DNA of 64,000 nucleotides from Pyricularia pennisetigena (taxonomy: Eukaryota > Ascomycota > Sordariomycetes > Magnaporthales > Pyriculariaceae), in assembly GCF_004337985.1 (NCBI RefSeq), contig NW_021940918.1, positions 3,503,014 through 3,567,013 of the forward strand. The letters run 5' to 3'. Position 1 is the stretch's first letter. Every line of letters starts with the position of its first letter. The notes beneath the pieces are model-generated. The model saw nothing but the letters and a program-made list of their open reading frames with translations, searched no databases and was not told the DNA's origin. Position numbers and translations under genes: made by a program. This document shows, piece after piece, positions 32,031 to 41,784 of this stretch.

Positions 32031-32825
32031 ATGTCAGATACGAATAATTCCAACGACACGGCTGGTGAGCCCCTCTCGACCAAGAACCGAGCCCTCCTAG
32101 CAGGCGCGGCAGCTATGCAGGTATGTCCACTCGACCTCCCAACAGGGCTCAGCGTTTCGGGCTGTTTCTCAGATGACTTAGCGAGCTTCAGCTCTGCTCT
32201 CAACAGCCAGCTGACACCCCCACCAAAAAAAAAGGATTTTGCGCCTGTGAGCAACATCTGCGCGCACCTGAATGCATTTCACGTCTACGCATCAGACACA
32301 AACCGGTTCGTTGAGGCGAACCACTACTGCGGCCACGTCAACGACGAGGTGCGTCAGTGTATCCTGTACGACAAGCCGGGTCCCGGCGCGCGCATCATCG
32401 GCATCGAGTACATGATCACCCCGCGCCTGTACGAGACGCTGGACCGCGCCGAGCGCCGCCTCTGGCACTCGCACGTCTTCGAGGTCAAGTCCGGCATGCT
32501 CGTCATGCCGCAGCCGGCGGGCTCGCTCGTGCCGGCCGCCGCTTGGGATGCCCTCGAGAACAAGGAGATGGAGCAGGTTGTCGAGCTCTACGGCAAGGTC
32601 TACCACCTTTGGCAGGTCGACCGCGGCGACGAGCTGCCGCTGGGAGAGCCGCAGCTCATGACCAGCTTCACGGCGCCGGGTCAGTTTGACTTTGACAAAC
32701 ACGTCCGGGACAGGGATCGGAGGTTCGGTGTCGACTATGAGAAGAAGGCGGAGGCTAGGAAGGATATCCCCGAACCCCAGGTTCACCCCGATGCTGACGC
32801 TGCGTGGCAAAGGCAAAGCTCCTGA
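32031..32825 (+). CDS. DUF1264 family protein (oil-body-associated-protein-like)
   Basis: Two exons, 32031-32120 and 32235-32825, give 226 residues with the join LLAGAAAMQ-DFAPVSNICAHLNAF. The domain is recognisable from NICAHLNAFHVYASD, FVEANHYCGHVNDEVRQCILYD, GIEYMITPRLYETL and LWHSHVFEVKSGML, the conserved block of DUF1264 proteins. Plant members (OBAP) associate with oil bodies; fungal function is not established. No signal peptide or membrane helix is seen. The intron acceptor is a run of A bases ending in AAG, with no pyrimidine tract, yet the frame and domain demand this join. The gene lies between two P450 genes. Confidence 0.85.
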   Translation: MSDTNNSNDTAGEPLSTKNRALLAGAAAMQVCPLDLPTGLSVSGCFSDDLASFSSALNSQLTPPPKKKDFAPVSNICAHLNAFHVYASDTNRFVEANHYCGHVNDEVRQCILYDKPGPGARIIGIEYMITPRLYETLDRAERRLWHSHVFEVKSGMLVMPQPAGSLVPAAAWDALENKEMEQVVELYGKVYHLWQVDRGDELPLGEPQLMTSFTAPGQFDFDKHVRDRDRRFGVDYEKKAEARKDIPEPQVHPDADAAWQRQSS

Positions 32826-32962
32826 GCTTTATTGTACTTTTTTTTTCCGGGGCACTAGGCATAGGATGTTATTTCAACAGGCTGTGAAGGCGTACTGGAC
32901 CTGATATATGTGATTGATGTAGGTAGAGGCCACATCAGGTAAATCACATGGAAAAAGACCTC

Positions 32963-34735
32963 TTATGTTTTATGCTCTGCGCAAGTGAACCTCCAGTCAA
33001 CATTCTCCCATCCCTTCCGGCGGGAGATGGATATGCTAGGGTCCATTGCACCCCACCTGGGTTGCCTGGCCGCGGCTCCAAGCGGAGCCCCTACGCTCGC
33101 GGGCACCCTGACGCCATGCAGCTCAAACCCGACCGCCAGCGCCGCCACGAACCCCAGGTTCTCAGCCTGCGCAAAGAGACGGCCCGGGCAGAGGTGCTTC
33201 CCGCCACCAAAGGGAATCATACACAGGCGGCGAGCGGCGCGCTCCTCGGGCGTCAACTTCGCCCCTCCCTTGGCCTGCTCGCCGCCGTCGACAAAGTTGT
33301 CCGGGTTGAAGTCGTGCGGCCGCGCGCCCCAGACCCGCGGGTCCTTGTGCGTCGTGGCCGCCGACCACTGCACGTTCGTCCCGGCCTTGAGCAGGTACTC
33401 GCGCCCGCCCTGGTCCGGGTCCTGGATCACCGTGTCGCGCAGCACCATGCGGTTGCCGACGTTTTCGTTGTACAAGCGCAGCGTCTCGCGGTAGCACGCC
33501 ATCAGGTACGGGCAGCGGCTCTCCAGGTCGGCAATGTCGAGCGACGCCGCTCTCGGCTTCCCCTGCCCGCCGTCTTCGAGCGTCACGACGCCCGAGGCCA
33601 GGATCTCCTCCCGTAAGCGCTCTACGATCTGTGGGCGCGAGAACACCTCGGTGAAGAACCAAAACAAGGTCGGGATCGTGTTGAGCGTGGCCACCCACGG
33701 CGTCAGGAACTCGGACTTGGCGCGGCCCGAGGCGGGTATCCCCAGCGCTTCGTGTTCTGTCGAGCGGATGCGGACGAGATCCGATGTCGACTCGTCAAAG
33801 TCTCCTCCTGCGAGCATGTACGGGAGCAGCTTGTTCTGGATGCGCTGGCGCGCGTCGTACGCCTTGCGACCAATGATGCGCTTCAGGGGTCCGCCAATGG
33901 CCAGGCCGGCAAAATTATTTTCGAAAGTCCTTTTTTATGATTGGAGCAGGAATCGGGTGTCAGTAAACAACGATTGGATAGACTATGGGAGGGTAGGAGG
34001 GTCTAGGGAGCAAGACTGGGCGTATATTCACGAATAGTCCTCAGCATCCTCCTCACTCAACGGATTTCTCTTCCCAAAGAGAGCGCGGAACGTCGACAAG
34101 CTGATGACCCTTCTGATCCAAACCGAGAGGTTCGGTATCCTCAAAGCGCCCTCGATACCGCTCGATGCGGGCACCGTATTCAGCTCGGCGGCGAGCTCCC
34201 TCAGCGCGGCGACGTTGAGGCGGGCGAGGTTGTCCCCGCTCGTGCCGATCCAAAAGTCGTGGCTCAGCCTCTCCATGTGCGGCATGACGAGCGCCAGGTG
34301 GTCCTTCTGGATGCCCACGACGTCCTCGGACCAGTGCTCGGCAAAGGGCAGGAACGAGAGGTCCTTGCTGCGCATGGCGGCCTGGATCATGGCCGGCGAG
34401 TAGATGACGTACATCTTGCCGGCCAGCATCGGCAGCGTGCAGATCGGGGCGCCGCGCGTCCTTTTGGCAATGTTGATGTAGAAGTCGTTGGCCTGGGTGA
34501 GCATGGATATAATGTGGCCGACCAAGGGGATCGTCGGCTGGACCTTTGGTGGCTCCCGTGGGTCGAAAGTCGGGAAGAGGATGCGTTTGGTAGCTACGAG
34601 GAGGAACATCGTGGTGACGATGGCGCCCACGAGGACTGGGTATACGAGCAGCCTGCCATCATCGCCAGAGAGGATGGCCCACAGCTGCTGCATGAGGCCG
34701 CTGTCGCCTCCTGGTAGCGAATGGAAAAGAGCCAT
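32963..34735 (-). CDS. cytochrome P450, CYP7/CYP8-like
   Basis: Two exons, 34032-34735 and 32963-33929, give about 556 residues. A membrane helix near residues 30-50 precedes PREPPKVQPTIPLVGHIIS. ExxR is ETLR at 383-386 (CYRETLRLYNENVG) and the haem motif FGGGKHLCPGR gives Cys482. The I-helix region reads WVATLNTIPTLFWF and lacks the usual (A/G)Gx(D/E)T, a trait I associate with the CYP7/CYP8 group of sterol hydroxylases and prostacyclin-synthase-like enzymes. The intron acceptor is again A-rich (ATAAAAAAG). Likely in the ER. Substrate unknown; a sterol or an oxygenated lipid would fit the group. Confidence 0.87.
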
Positions 34736-35307
34736 GGCTTTCTGACTATGGCAGGCGGTACTGGCTGATTACTGTCCGGTTATCTACTCGGAAGTGCTGC
34801 AAACCGAAAAAGGGGCTATGAGACCGCAAGCTAAAACTTGCTTCATTTTGAGAATAACCAAAGCATCCAATGCACTACCTGATAAACCGGGGAGGGTTCA
34901 TCTCCATATACACGAACCGAGGGACCACAATGTGGACAAAAACAAGCCCTGCATACTCCGCGTTTTGATTTCACCTCCTCTTCGGCCTGTCATGCCCTTT
35001 TCAGAAAACCCGGTGCGACTCTCTGGCCCTGAGGGTCAGTGGTTGCTACTATATTAGAATTGCCTGCAGCCCCACGAGTGGGACACAGCTAGGTCTCGAC
35101 TAATAAAGGCAAATATTGGTACCACTTCTCCAAAAGTTTTCAGCCAAAGACTGAAGTGACGGAGATGCAATACCACCCAGCGCGCTTGACGAGGTTGCCA
35201 AGACCCACGAGCAAGAGACTTACCGGTTTTTGAGTGACTGGTTGCTAAATCAAGCTTATACGCAGTACGTGGTAGTAGCTGTTGACAACAAGCATTACTC
35301 CTCGTAC

Positions 35308-35340
<33 letters not shown>

Positions 35341-35710
35341 CTTTTTCAGTGGTTCGGACTTGGCGTTCTCTACTGTTTGCATTACTAGTCAGGAACCTCG
35401 ATGTTATGCAGGGGCTTGCTCATCCAGCAATTCTAGCTTCGACGATGCGATTTGGAATATATTGTCCAAGAGACATGCACTTCGAATTCGTTACCAAGAT
35501 TGCAACATCTCTTGTAAAACCATTATATGCGTTCAGAAGCTCTCTATAATGATCTAATGCGCAACATACTACACCCCAGACTGTCACATAACAATGGAGT
35601 AGCCACAAATCGCCCTATTGGTCAAGTAGCAATGTCCAAATAAGTGACAGTGAGAAAGTACATCTTCCATTGACCAAAATACATTCCTCAGTGGACCAAC
35701 AGTCGACTAT
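34736..35710. other. intergenic, no gene seen
   Basis: P450 promoter side and 3' flank of the esterase, with a 29-base T run at 35312-35340. No coding signal is seen. Confidence 0.5.
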
Positions 35711-37339
35711 TTACTGGCAGGTCCAGCTCTCCGCCGCATTTACGTCTCCCTTTCCATCGTATTCTGCAACCTCAGGGAATGGGCACAGAGGCCTCTGCTT
35801 CAAGACTCCGGATGCAGGGTTGTTCTGGCTCTTCCAGGCGGTAGCGATGATCGATTCAGGGGTCTCTCCCTTCTCGGCCCACTGGGTGAGCGCCAGCAAC
35901 ACGTCGTGCTTGGCGTCCGAAAAACCGGGTACCGAATAGCCAGAGGTTCCGAGATTTTCTGCCTGGTTCGCGCCCGCAAAGTAGGCCGGAGCATTGTAGC
36001 TGCTGCCGCTGCAGTGTCCCATGCCGGGAACGTCATAATACCGGAACCAATCTCGCAAGGGGGAAAGACCGCCGGTGGCATTAGCTACCTGTTGGTAGAA
36101 GTAGTGTGAGCTCCCAGTAGGGATCAGGCCGTCGGCAATTCCATGGTACATAATGATCTTGCCGCCCCTGTCGCGGAAGGCAGACATGTCATAGCCGGTA
36201 GCGGAAGCGTTGCCAGGGTTTTCACGGTCCGCACGCCAGACGATGTCGTCGGTGTAGTCTTGCCACCTCCATGTCGGGTCGTTGAGTAGCATGTACTGTA
36301 CATATTGGGTACCATAGGAACTAGGCTCCGAGCCGCCCAGGAGGAAAGCCCATATGGGCTCAGCCGAAATGGACAGCCCCGGGAAAGCGAAGCGTCCTTC
36401 AGCGATGTAGTCTGCGTGGACTTTGTTCGCAGTCTCGATCTGCGCACCGGTCAGGCAGGTAGAGTTGGCGGCGCCTGATGTGCAGAGTAGGGTGTTCAGG
36501 TCCAACTTGCACTTCTCGGGCCGGCTGATGATGCCGTCGTCGACGCCGTCAGCTCCATCACACTGCCGTAGCACTTCTTGTGCAATCAATGAAAACTTCT
36601 GAACAGGAATGTGGTGCGATGCATTCGCCGGCTGGTTGAGGGCCCCGACCCTGAGAGTCCAAGTCTGCAAGTGACTTGTCCACCACGCCGGAGCTCCGAT
36701 CAGAAGAGCATCGAAAGTCTCAGGGTGCAACTGTGCTTCCTTGAGCCCCTGCCTGCCACCTGTAGAACAGCCCGAGTAGTAACTGTGATCAACTGGATCA
36801 GCATAATAGGCCTCTGCCATTTTCTTGGCGAGCGTTGCAGCACCGTGGATGGCTCGGTGGCCCCAGTCTTGCTTGGTCTCCTCGTTTGTTGCCCAAGTGA
36901 TGTCGCCGGATGTCGAGTTGTGGCCCGTGTCTGTAGATACCCCCACAAAGCCGTAACGAGGACCCACGGACGCATCTATCCAGTTGATCCCGCCTGCAAA
37001 ACCGCCGTTACCAACCATCAAGAGTCCCTTGTTCCACGCATCAGCTGTCGGCAGGAGAACACCAAACCGATACGAAGAAATGGGCGAGCTGGTGACATTG
37101 ACAACCACGGCACACAACTCGGGCAGATCCGTCGGTATTTTGGGGTAAGCCGGGTTCCGGGAGCCCTCTCCATACTGTCCACCAGCAGGGACAGCATCGA
37201 CGCTCACAATGGATGCCTCCTGAGGAAGAGAACCTCTAAAGGCGGATTCTGTGCAGGCATTTGTGTTTACTGAAGCGGGTGCTGCGCAGGCCAGAGCCGC
37301 GAAGGCAAGGGAGGCGAGACAGTGCCAAGGGAGCTGCAT
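35711..37339 (-). CDS. secreted tannase/feruloyl esterase family enzyme
   Basis: A single exon encodes 542 residues. A signal peptide (MQLPWHCLASLAFAALACAA) comes first. The alpha/beta hydrolase of the tannase family shows as LLMVGNGGFAGGINW, then YYSGCSTGGRQG with nucleophile Ser192 next to Cys191. A calcium-loop-like CDGADGVDDGIISRPEKC follows, then IIMYHGIADGLIPT for the acid region and VPGMGHCSG with the catalytic His beside a Cys. The Cys next to Ser and the Cys next to His form the disulfide typical of the family (CS-D-HC motif). N-glycosylation sequons (NVT, NST, NAS, NAT) are frequent. It would act outside the cell on ferulic or gallic esters of plant wall or tannin. Specificity cannot be separated by eye. 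Confidence 0.93.
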   Translation of the reverse strand: MQLPWHCLASLAFAALACAAPASVNTNACTESAFRGSLPQEASIVSVDAVPAGGQYGEGSRNPAYPKIPTDLPELCAVVVNVTSSPISSYRFGVLLPTADAWNKGLLMVGNGGFAGGINWIDASVGPRYGFVGVSTDTGHNSTSGDITWATNEETKQDWGHRAIHGAATLAKKMAEAYYADPVDHSYYSGCSTGGRQGLKEAQLHPETFDALLIGAPAWWTSHLQTWTLRVGALNQPANASHHIPVQKFSLIAQEVLRQCDGADGVDDGIISRPEKCKLDLNTLLCTSGAANSTCLTGAQIETANKVHADYIAEGRFAFPGLSISAEPIWAFLLGGSEPSSYGTQYVQYMLLNDPTWRWQDYTDDIVWRADRENPGNASATGYDMSAFRDRGGKIIMYHGIADGLIPTGSSHYFYQQVANATGGLSPLRDWFRYYDVPGMGHCSGSSYNAPAYFAGANQAENLGTSGYSVPGFSDAKHDVLLALTQWAEKGETPESIIATAWKSQNNPASGVLKQRPLCPFPEVAEYDGKGDVNAAESWTCQ

Positions 37340-39179
37340 AATTAACCAAATCTGAGGTGGTTACAGTAGGTAGGCGGTCTGGAAGGAGCTGGCCGGTCCG
37401 TGGATGGCATCGAGGGATCAGGACAGGGCGTTTTCTTTAGTTTTAAACCCCAAGACCAGTCATGCGTTTCTCCCTTGGCAAGCCGTTGTTTGCTCATCTC
37501 TTAGTCTCCACTCGGTAATTGAGTTTCTCCATCTTCCTCATGCCCCATGGTTCTAAATTCTCCGCTCGCGGGGGAACCTCGGCACCATTTAGGGAACGGA
37601 TATGAATGATGACGCGGGGAGCGGCACTACAACCTACCAGTAGTCAGAAAAGAAGGTGACAACGGGACTGACTGGGTGTGCAGTTTGAACTGCAGTGGCG
37701 AGATCTGGGGGGCAACATTGAAACAAACATCTTGACTCGATAGAATGCTGCGGGGAGCAAAGCCATGTTTGCCATGCGGATGAAGTTCCCGACCTATAGG
37801 TGGGTACGTTTAAGAGTAGTACTGCTTGGTTAACTAGGCAATCATTTCCGTGATCGGCTATTTTGTACGGGAATCAAAATGTCGATTGTCGAGTAGGTTT
37901 TCAATTGGCAATTGCAATGAGCATCCATCTCTCATGGGCGTGCTTCTGTTGAGGCCAGTCAAGATAGCAGAGTCAAGATAGCAGAGATGTTTCGACGTCC
38001 TGACCAAGCAGGAGGAGACCTAAACTGATCGAGGAGCGTCCAGCGCTTCAGCATAGCCATTGAGAAATCCAAGTTGCCACGAGTCATCATGGCTGTCGAT
38101 TGCAAAAGATATTGAGAAATGAGGTTGGGGATAAGCAACTGAATGAATGACTGTGTTTGCGACATTCGAGTCGTACAAAACATGTAGGTGGTAAGCATGC
38201 GCTTTATCGGGTTGGCAGTGCGAGGTAACCTGCTCTCTACACAGCGTTAAAAACCCATTAAGGGTGCATCCACGGAAAGCCGACAAGCCGTAAGTACCAA
38301 GCCCAACAAAAGCCGGCAACCTAAAGCAGCGACAGGAGCCAACAGATGAGACGGTGCAGGCACACGGGTGACAGGTTACAGGGGATAACCCCACAATTCC
38401 CCAAGTTTTTCCAAAATCATCGATCATGATGCCAATTCCCTTCAATGTAAATACCTCGGCCTACCCAATTTTTTATTTGATTTTTTTTTTTTCTCCTCAG
38501 AAACATCTTCTTCTCATCTCTTTGATCGCAGCGAATTTGAGATTTGCAACCCGATGAAATTTGCAGGCAGTAATTGTCTGTCAAGGCAACAGTTGTACTG
38601 TGTTCACACCATGTTCGTAAAGTTAAAGAGGATTGTAGTAAGCAGCTGAGCAGCAAGACCCTCCGGGCAGGCCAAGACAAGCAACCATATGCGAAATACT
38701 CTCACCTAGGTACCTACCTGGTCTCAGTATACACAGCCTTTTATGGCTTGACTGTTGGAAACGCAGCCATGTATTACACACCCGAGGCCGCGACCATTCG
38801 GGCTGGTTTTAATGCTGATTCATTCAGCAACCAGTAGTAAACATGGCTTCGCATGAGGCTTGATTACCTACCTACCGGCCTACCTTATCTTACCACAGAC
38901 AGGTTCAGGATCCGGGATGCATGCAGGAGTCTTGTTGGAGTACTAATCAATCGTGGGTATCTACATATAGATCTTTGAACCCCTGACTTGAGGGTCCATT
39001 GCCTGCCTGTGATCTCATACTCTTACAATCTATGCTGTCGACCTACGTACATACGTACGAACGTACTCACCCACTCTCCCATCATAAGTCTTACTTTTCG
39101 AAGACTAGAGTACAGTTAGTGGTTTTAGACAGCAGACATTAACACACAAAGCATTCAGAGACAACCGCAACGGGCCGAG
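37340..39179. other. intergenic, no gene seen
   Basis: A long spacer. A tandem duplication of about 16 bases (AGTCAAGATAGCAG core) lies near 37957-37988, and an ACGTAC-rich array at about 39043-39065. Small ORFs have no support. Confidence 0.45.
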
Positions 39180-40218
39180 ATGGTATCCGCATTGAGAACC
39201 CTCTTGGCCGTAGCAGCCTGCCTGGACATGGCAGCTGCCCAGGACAAGCCCAACAAGCCCGAGATTAACCCCAAGATGGATGTCAAGAAACTGATTGATG
39301 GCCTCGAGAAGCACCTCAAGACGCCTAGGTTCGAGGTCAAGCCATGGAAGGACCAAGAGTGGATCCCCGAGCGATGCAGAGATTTCGACAAGGCCCTCAA
39401 AGCCGAGGACTACACTACCTTTTACGCACAATACGAAGACTGTGATGAGCCCTGGGTATTTTGCAGGCATAAGGACGCCAAGGTCAGCGACAGGGACCTG
39501 GTGTACTTGTTTGGTAAGATGCCTGTCGAGGCTCGGTCTATGGTTCGGTAAGTGCCATATCTTTACCTTCTTTTACCTTCAATATCACAATACCTCATTC
39601 AAAGTTCCATTATTAACTTGTGCTCCACCATCCAGGCATGTCATCGGCGTCCCAAAACGAGATGGCGTTGGCTGGGCCGGTCTGTGGACCGGTCCGGGGA
39701 GCGACATAATATTCGTCGACAAGCCCGGCATCACCGTCGTGACGCATGAGGTCGGTCATGCCCTCGATTATATGGCGATGCCTGACAAGTCGGACCACAA
39801 GAAGCTGCAGCCTTTCAGCGACACCCCGGCCTGGAAGGACAATGTGAAGAAGGACGCTGCCCTCCCAACTTCGTATGCCAACAACGGTTTCCCCGACAAC
39901 TTTGCCGAGATGGTCGTGGTCGCCGTCTACGACAACAACGTGCCAGAAAAAGCCAAGGGCCTGCTCAACAACGCGGCCGACGCCATCAAGAACCAGCTGT
40001 CCGAGGTCAACAAGGCGCTGGACAAGAAGTTTCTCGCCTACAAGGCCGGCTCCAAGTGCCTGAAGCGCATACCGCCCAGCAAGGCCATTAACAAGAAGTC
40101 CAAGCGCAAGCGAGACGTCGGCGTGAACGATGACCTCGTACCTCGCTCTAATGACAGTGTCATTCAGATCGAATCTGCCCTGGAGGAGCGGACCGAGCAC
40201 CGGTGCAGCTTTCACTGA
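39180..40218 (+). CDS. secreted HExxH zincin (ATLF-like metallopeptidase fold)
   Basis: Two exons, 39180-39547 and 39636-40218, give 316 residues. A signal peptide (MVSALRTLLAVAACLDMAAA) precedes a Lys/Pro-rich linker. The zinc site is VVTHEVGHALDY with His160, Glu161 and His164. Glu214 in DNFAEM, 50 residues on, is placed to be the third ligand as in gluzincins of the anthrax-lethal-factor-like clan (family named by pattern only). The C-terminus is basic (NKKSKRKRDVG), with a likely Kex2-type processing site, followed by an acidic tail and a final Cys. Such proteins occur in fungal secretomes; the substrate is unknown. Cys pairs in the first exon (CRDF...CDEPWVFC) support secretion. Confidence 0.75.
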
Positions 40219-40985
40219 TGAGTTTTCATGATGATCAAGATCTTTTTTTTTCTTCTTTTGTCCAGCGTCCTCTTTTGCTGCACATTTTCCATGCCTTGGT
40301 TTCTTGTACATTTATTTGTGTGGGTGTTGTTGTATCCTTGTATGGTCTCCTCCCATTCCTTGTATATTTACCTCCTTTTCTTGAGTTTTTTTCGTTTTGA
40401 AATTTCAATCGTTACTCAATCTGTCCCATCTTTGTGGTTTTCTGTTTTGTTTCTGTTTCGATCTTGGTATTGCGTCTCTCCATGTTCGCTGCCCAGGACA
40501 CTAATGAAGAAAAGTCTAGGAATGAAACTCGACTCATTATTCCAAACGCTCAGCTCTTACCCACGGCCAACAAGGTGGGTCATGTGCCTTCAGCATCGTC
40601 AACCTAACATACTTTTGGCAAACTCGGTTTCCGAACATGCATTGATTCTCAAAAGGGTCTGTCTTACTGCCGTGATAAGTTAGTTGGCGGCTCGCAGAAT
40701 TGATGTCATTATGTGATACTGCAACAACTTCTCACATTTAGATGGGCTTCTCAAGGAACCGGTCGAAAGGTTTATATATATATAAAAAATAAAAAAAAAG
40801 GCCCATCCAAAGAATGTGCTAATAAAATATTATGCGCCGAAACTAATTAAATCAACCACTTAAACCTATCACAACATGAATAATTCCCAGTCTTACAATG
40901 CCATGGAGAATTTTCATGGGACCCAGATACCCTGCCTTTTACCAGCACGATCTGACCCGTTCCAGAAAACACAAAACGAAACCCT
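40219..40985. other. convergent intergenic region, no gene seen
   Basis: T-rich 3' flank of the zincin gene on the left and 3' flank of the Egh16-like gene on the right. A TA-repeat/A-rich patch lies at about 40772-40800. A 151-codon T-rich ORF at the left looks random. Confidence 0.45.
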
Positions 40986-41561
40986 TTACTCGATGGAGAC
41001 GACGGCGCACGAGCCAAAGCCATCCTTGCCACCCTGGAGGTCCTGGCGGATTTGCAGCACGCAGCGTGTGCACTTGACGTTGGGCACCTGGAACTCGACG
41101 GGCTTGTTACCGCGGGCGACGGCGTTGGAAACACCACCGTTGACACCCTCGACGTTCTTGGTGACCACGGCCTTGGTGGTGAACGAGGTACCCTTGCCGG
41201 TGGTGTCGAAAGAAACAGCCATAGGACCGCCACCGTCGCCGTTGACCAGCAACCAGGTCAGCAGGCCGGTCGAGCCAGCCTTGAAGGTGGCCTGGACGGG
41301 GCCGTCCACACTGACGCCCTGGCCGCAGCCGTTGGCGGGGACGCGGATGTTCTATAAGGACGGGGAAATCATCAGCTGCTGAACGGGGTTGACGGAGGTG
41401 TGTGCAATATAATTCGAGAGAAAACAAGATTGAGGAAAGGGGTGGGTCCTTACCTCAAAGGGGGTAGTGTTCTTGATAGCCTGGGGCTGGACCAAACGGC
41501 CGTGGGCGCTGACCGAGACGGCCAGGGCGATGATGCTGAGGACAGAGGTAGTGAACTGCAT
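40986..41561 (-). CDS. Egh16-like secreted protein (GAS/MAS family)
   Basis: Two exons, 41454-41561 and 40986-41351, give 157 residues. The signal peptide (MQFTTSVLSIIALAVSVSA) would leave a mature protein starting His-Gly. The body has CGQG near the start, LLTWLLVNGDGGGPMAVSFD, then KAVVTKNVEGVNGGVSN, PVEFQVPNVKCTRCVLQIR and a final GSCAVVSI. The NGDGxGP, VPG-NG and C--CVL--R order resembles the Egh16/GAS1 family (PF11327) of appressorium-associated secreted proteins. Four or more Cys in the second half could form disulfides. At 157 residues it is short for the family. Family placement is by memory of the pattern. The 5' flank has a TATA box and a CT-rich leader, as for a strongly expressed gene. 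Confidence 0.65.
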
Positions 41562-41777
41562 CTTGGCGGTATGTGGTATATATTGGACCGTGAGGCGAGA
41601 AAGTTTGATCGTTTCTTTTGTGAGAAGGATTGAAATTTGCACCAGGCGGATGAGCGAATGAAGAGTGCACGGCACTTTGGAAACGAAAGAACAAAAAGAT
41701 TGAGTGAAGACCAGAAAATGAATGGATGATGAGCAGACCCGGGAAATCAGTACCAGTGAAGACGGACAAAAGCTCAA

Positions 41778-41784
41778 CTTTATA
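41778..41784 (-). promoter_or_regulatory. TATA box of the Egh16-like gene
   Basis: On the minus strand TATAAAG lies about 217 bp before the ATG and is followed by a long pyrimidine-rich leader ending in CGCCAAGATG. The spacing implies a long 5' UTR. Confidence 0.45.

Noticed and set aside
37957..37988. Short tandem duplication as a possible array
   Set aside because: Only two copies of about 16 bases. No CRISPR or satellite structure is expected or seen in this fungal DNA.
40228..40683. 151-codon ORF downstream of the zincin gene
   Set aside because: T-rich 3' flank giving a Phe/Leu/Ser-rich chance frame with no start context or domain.
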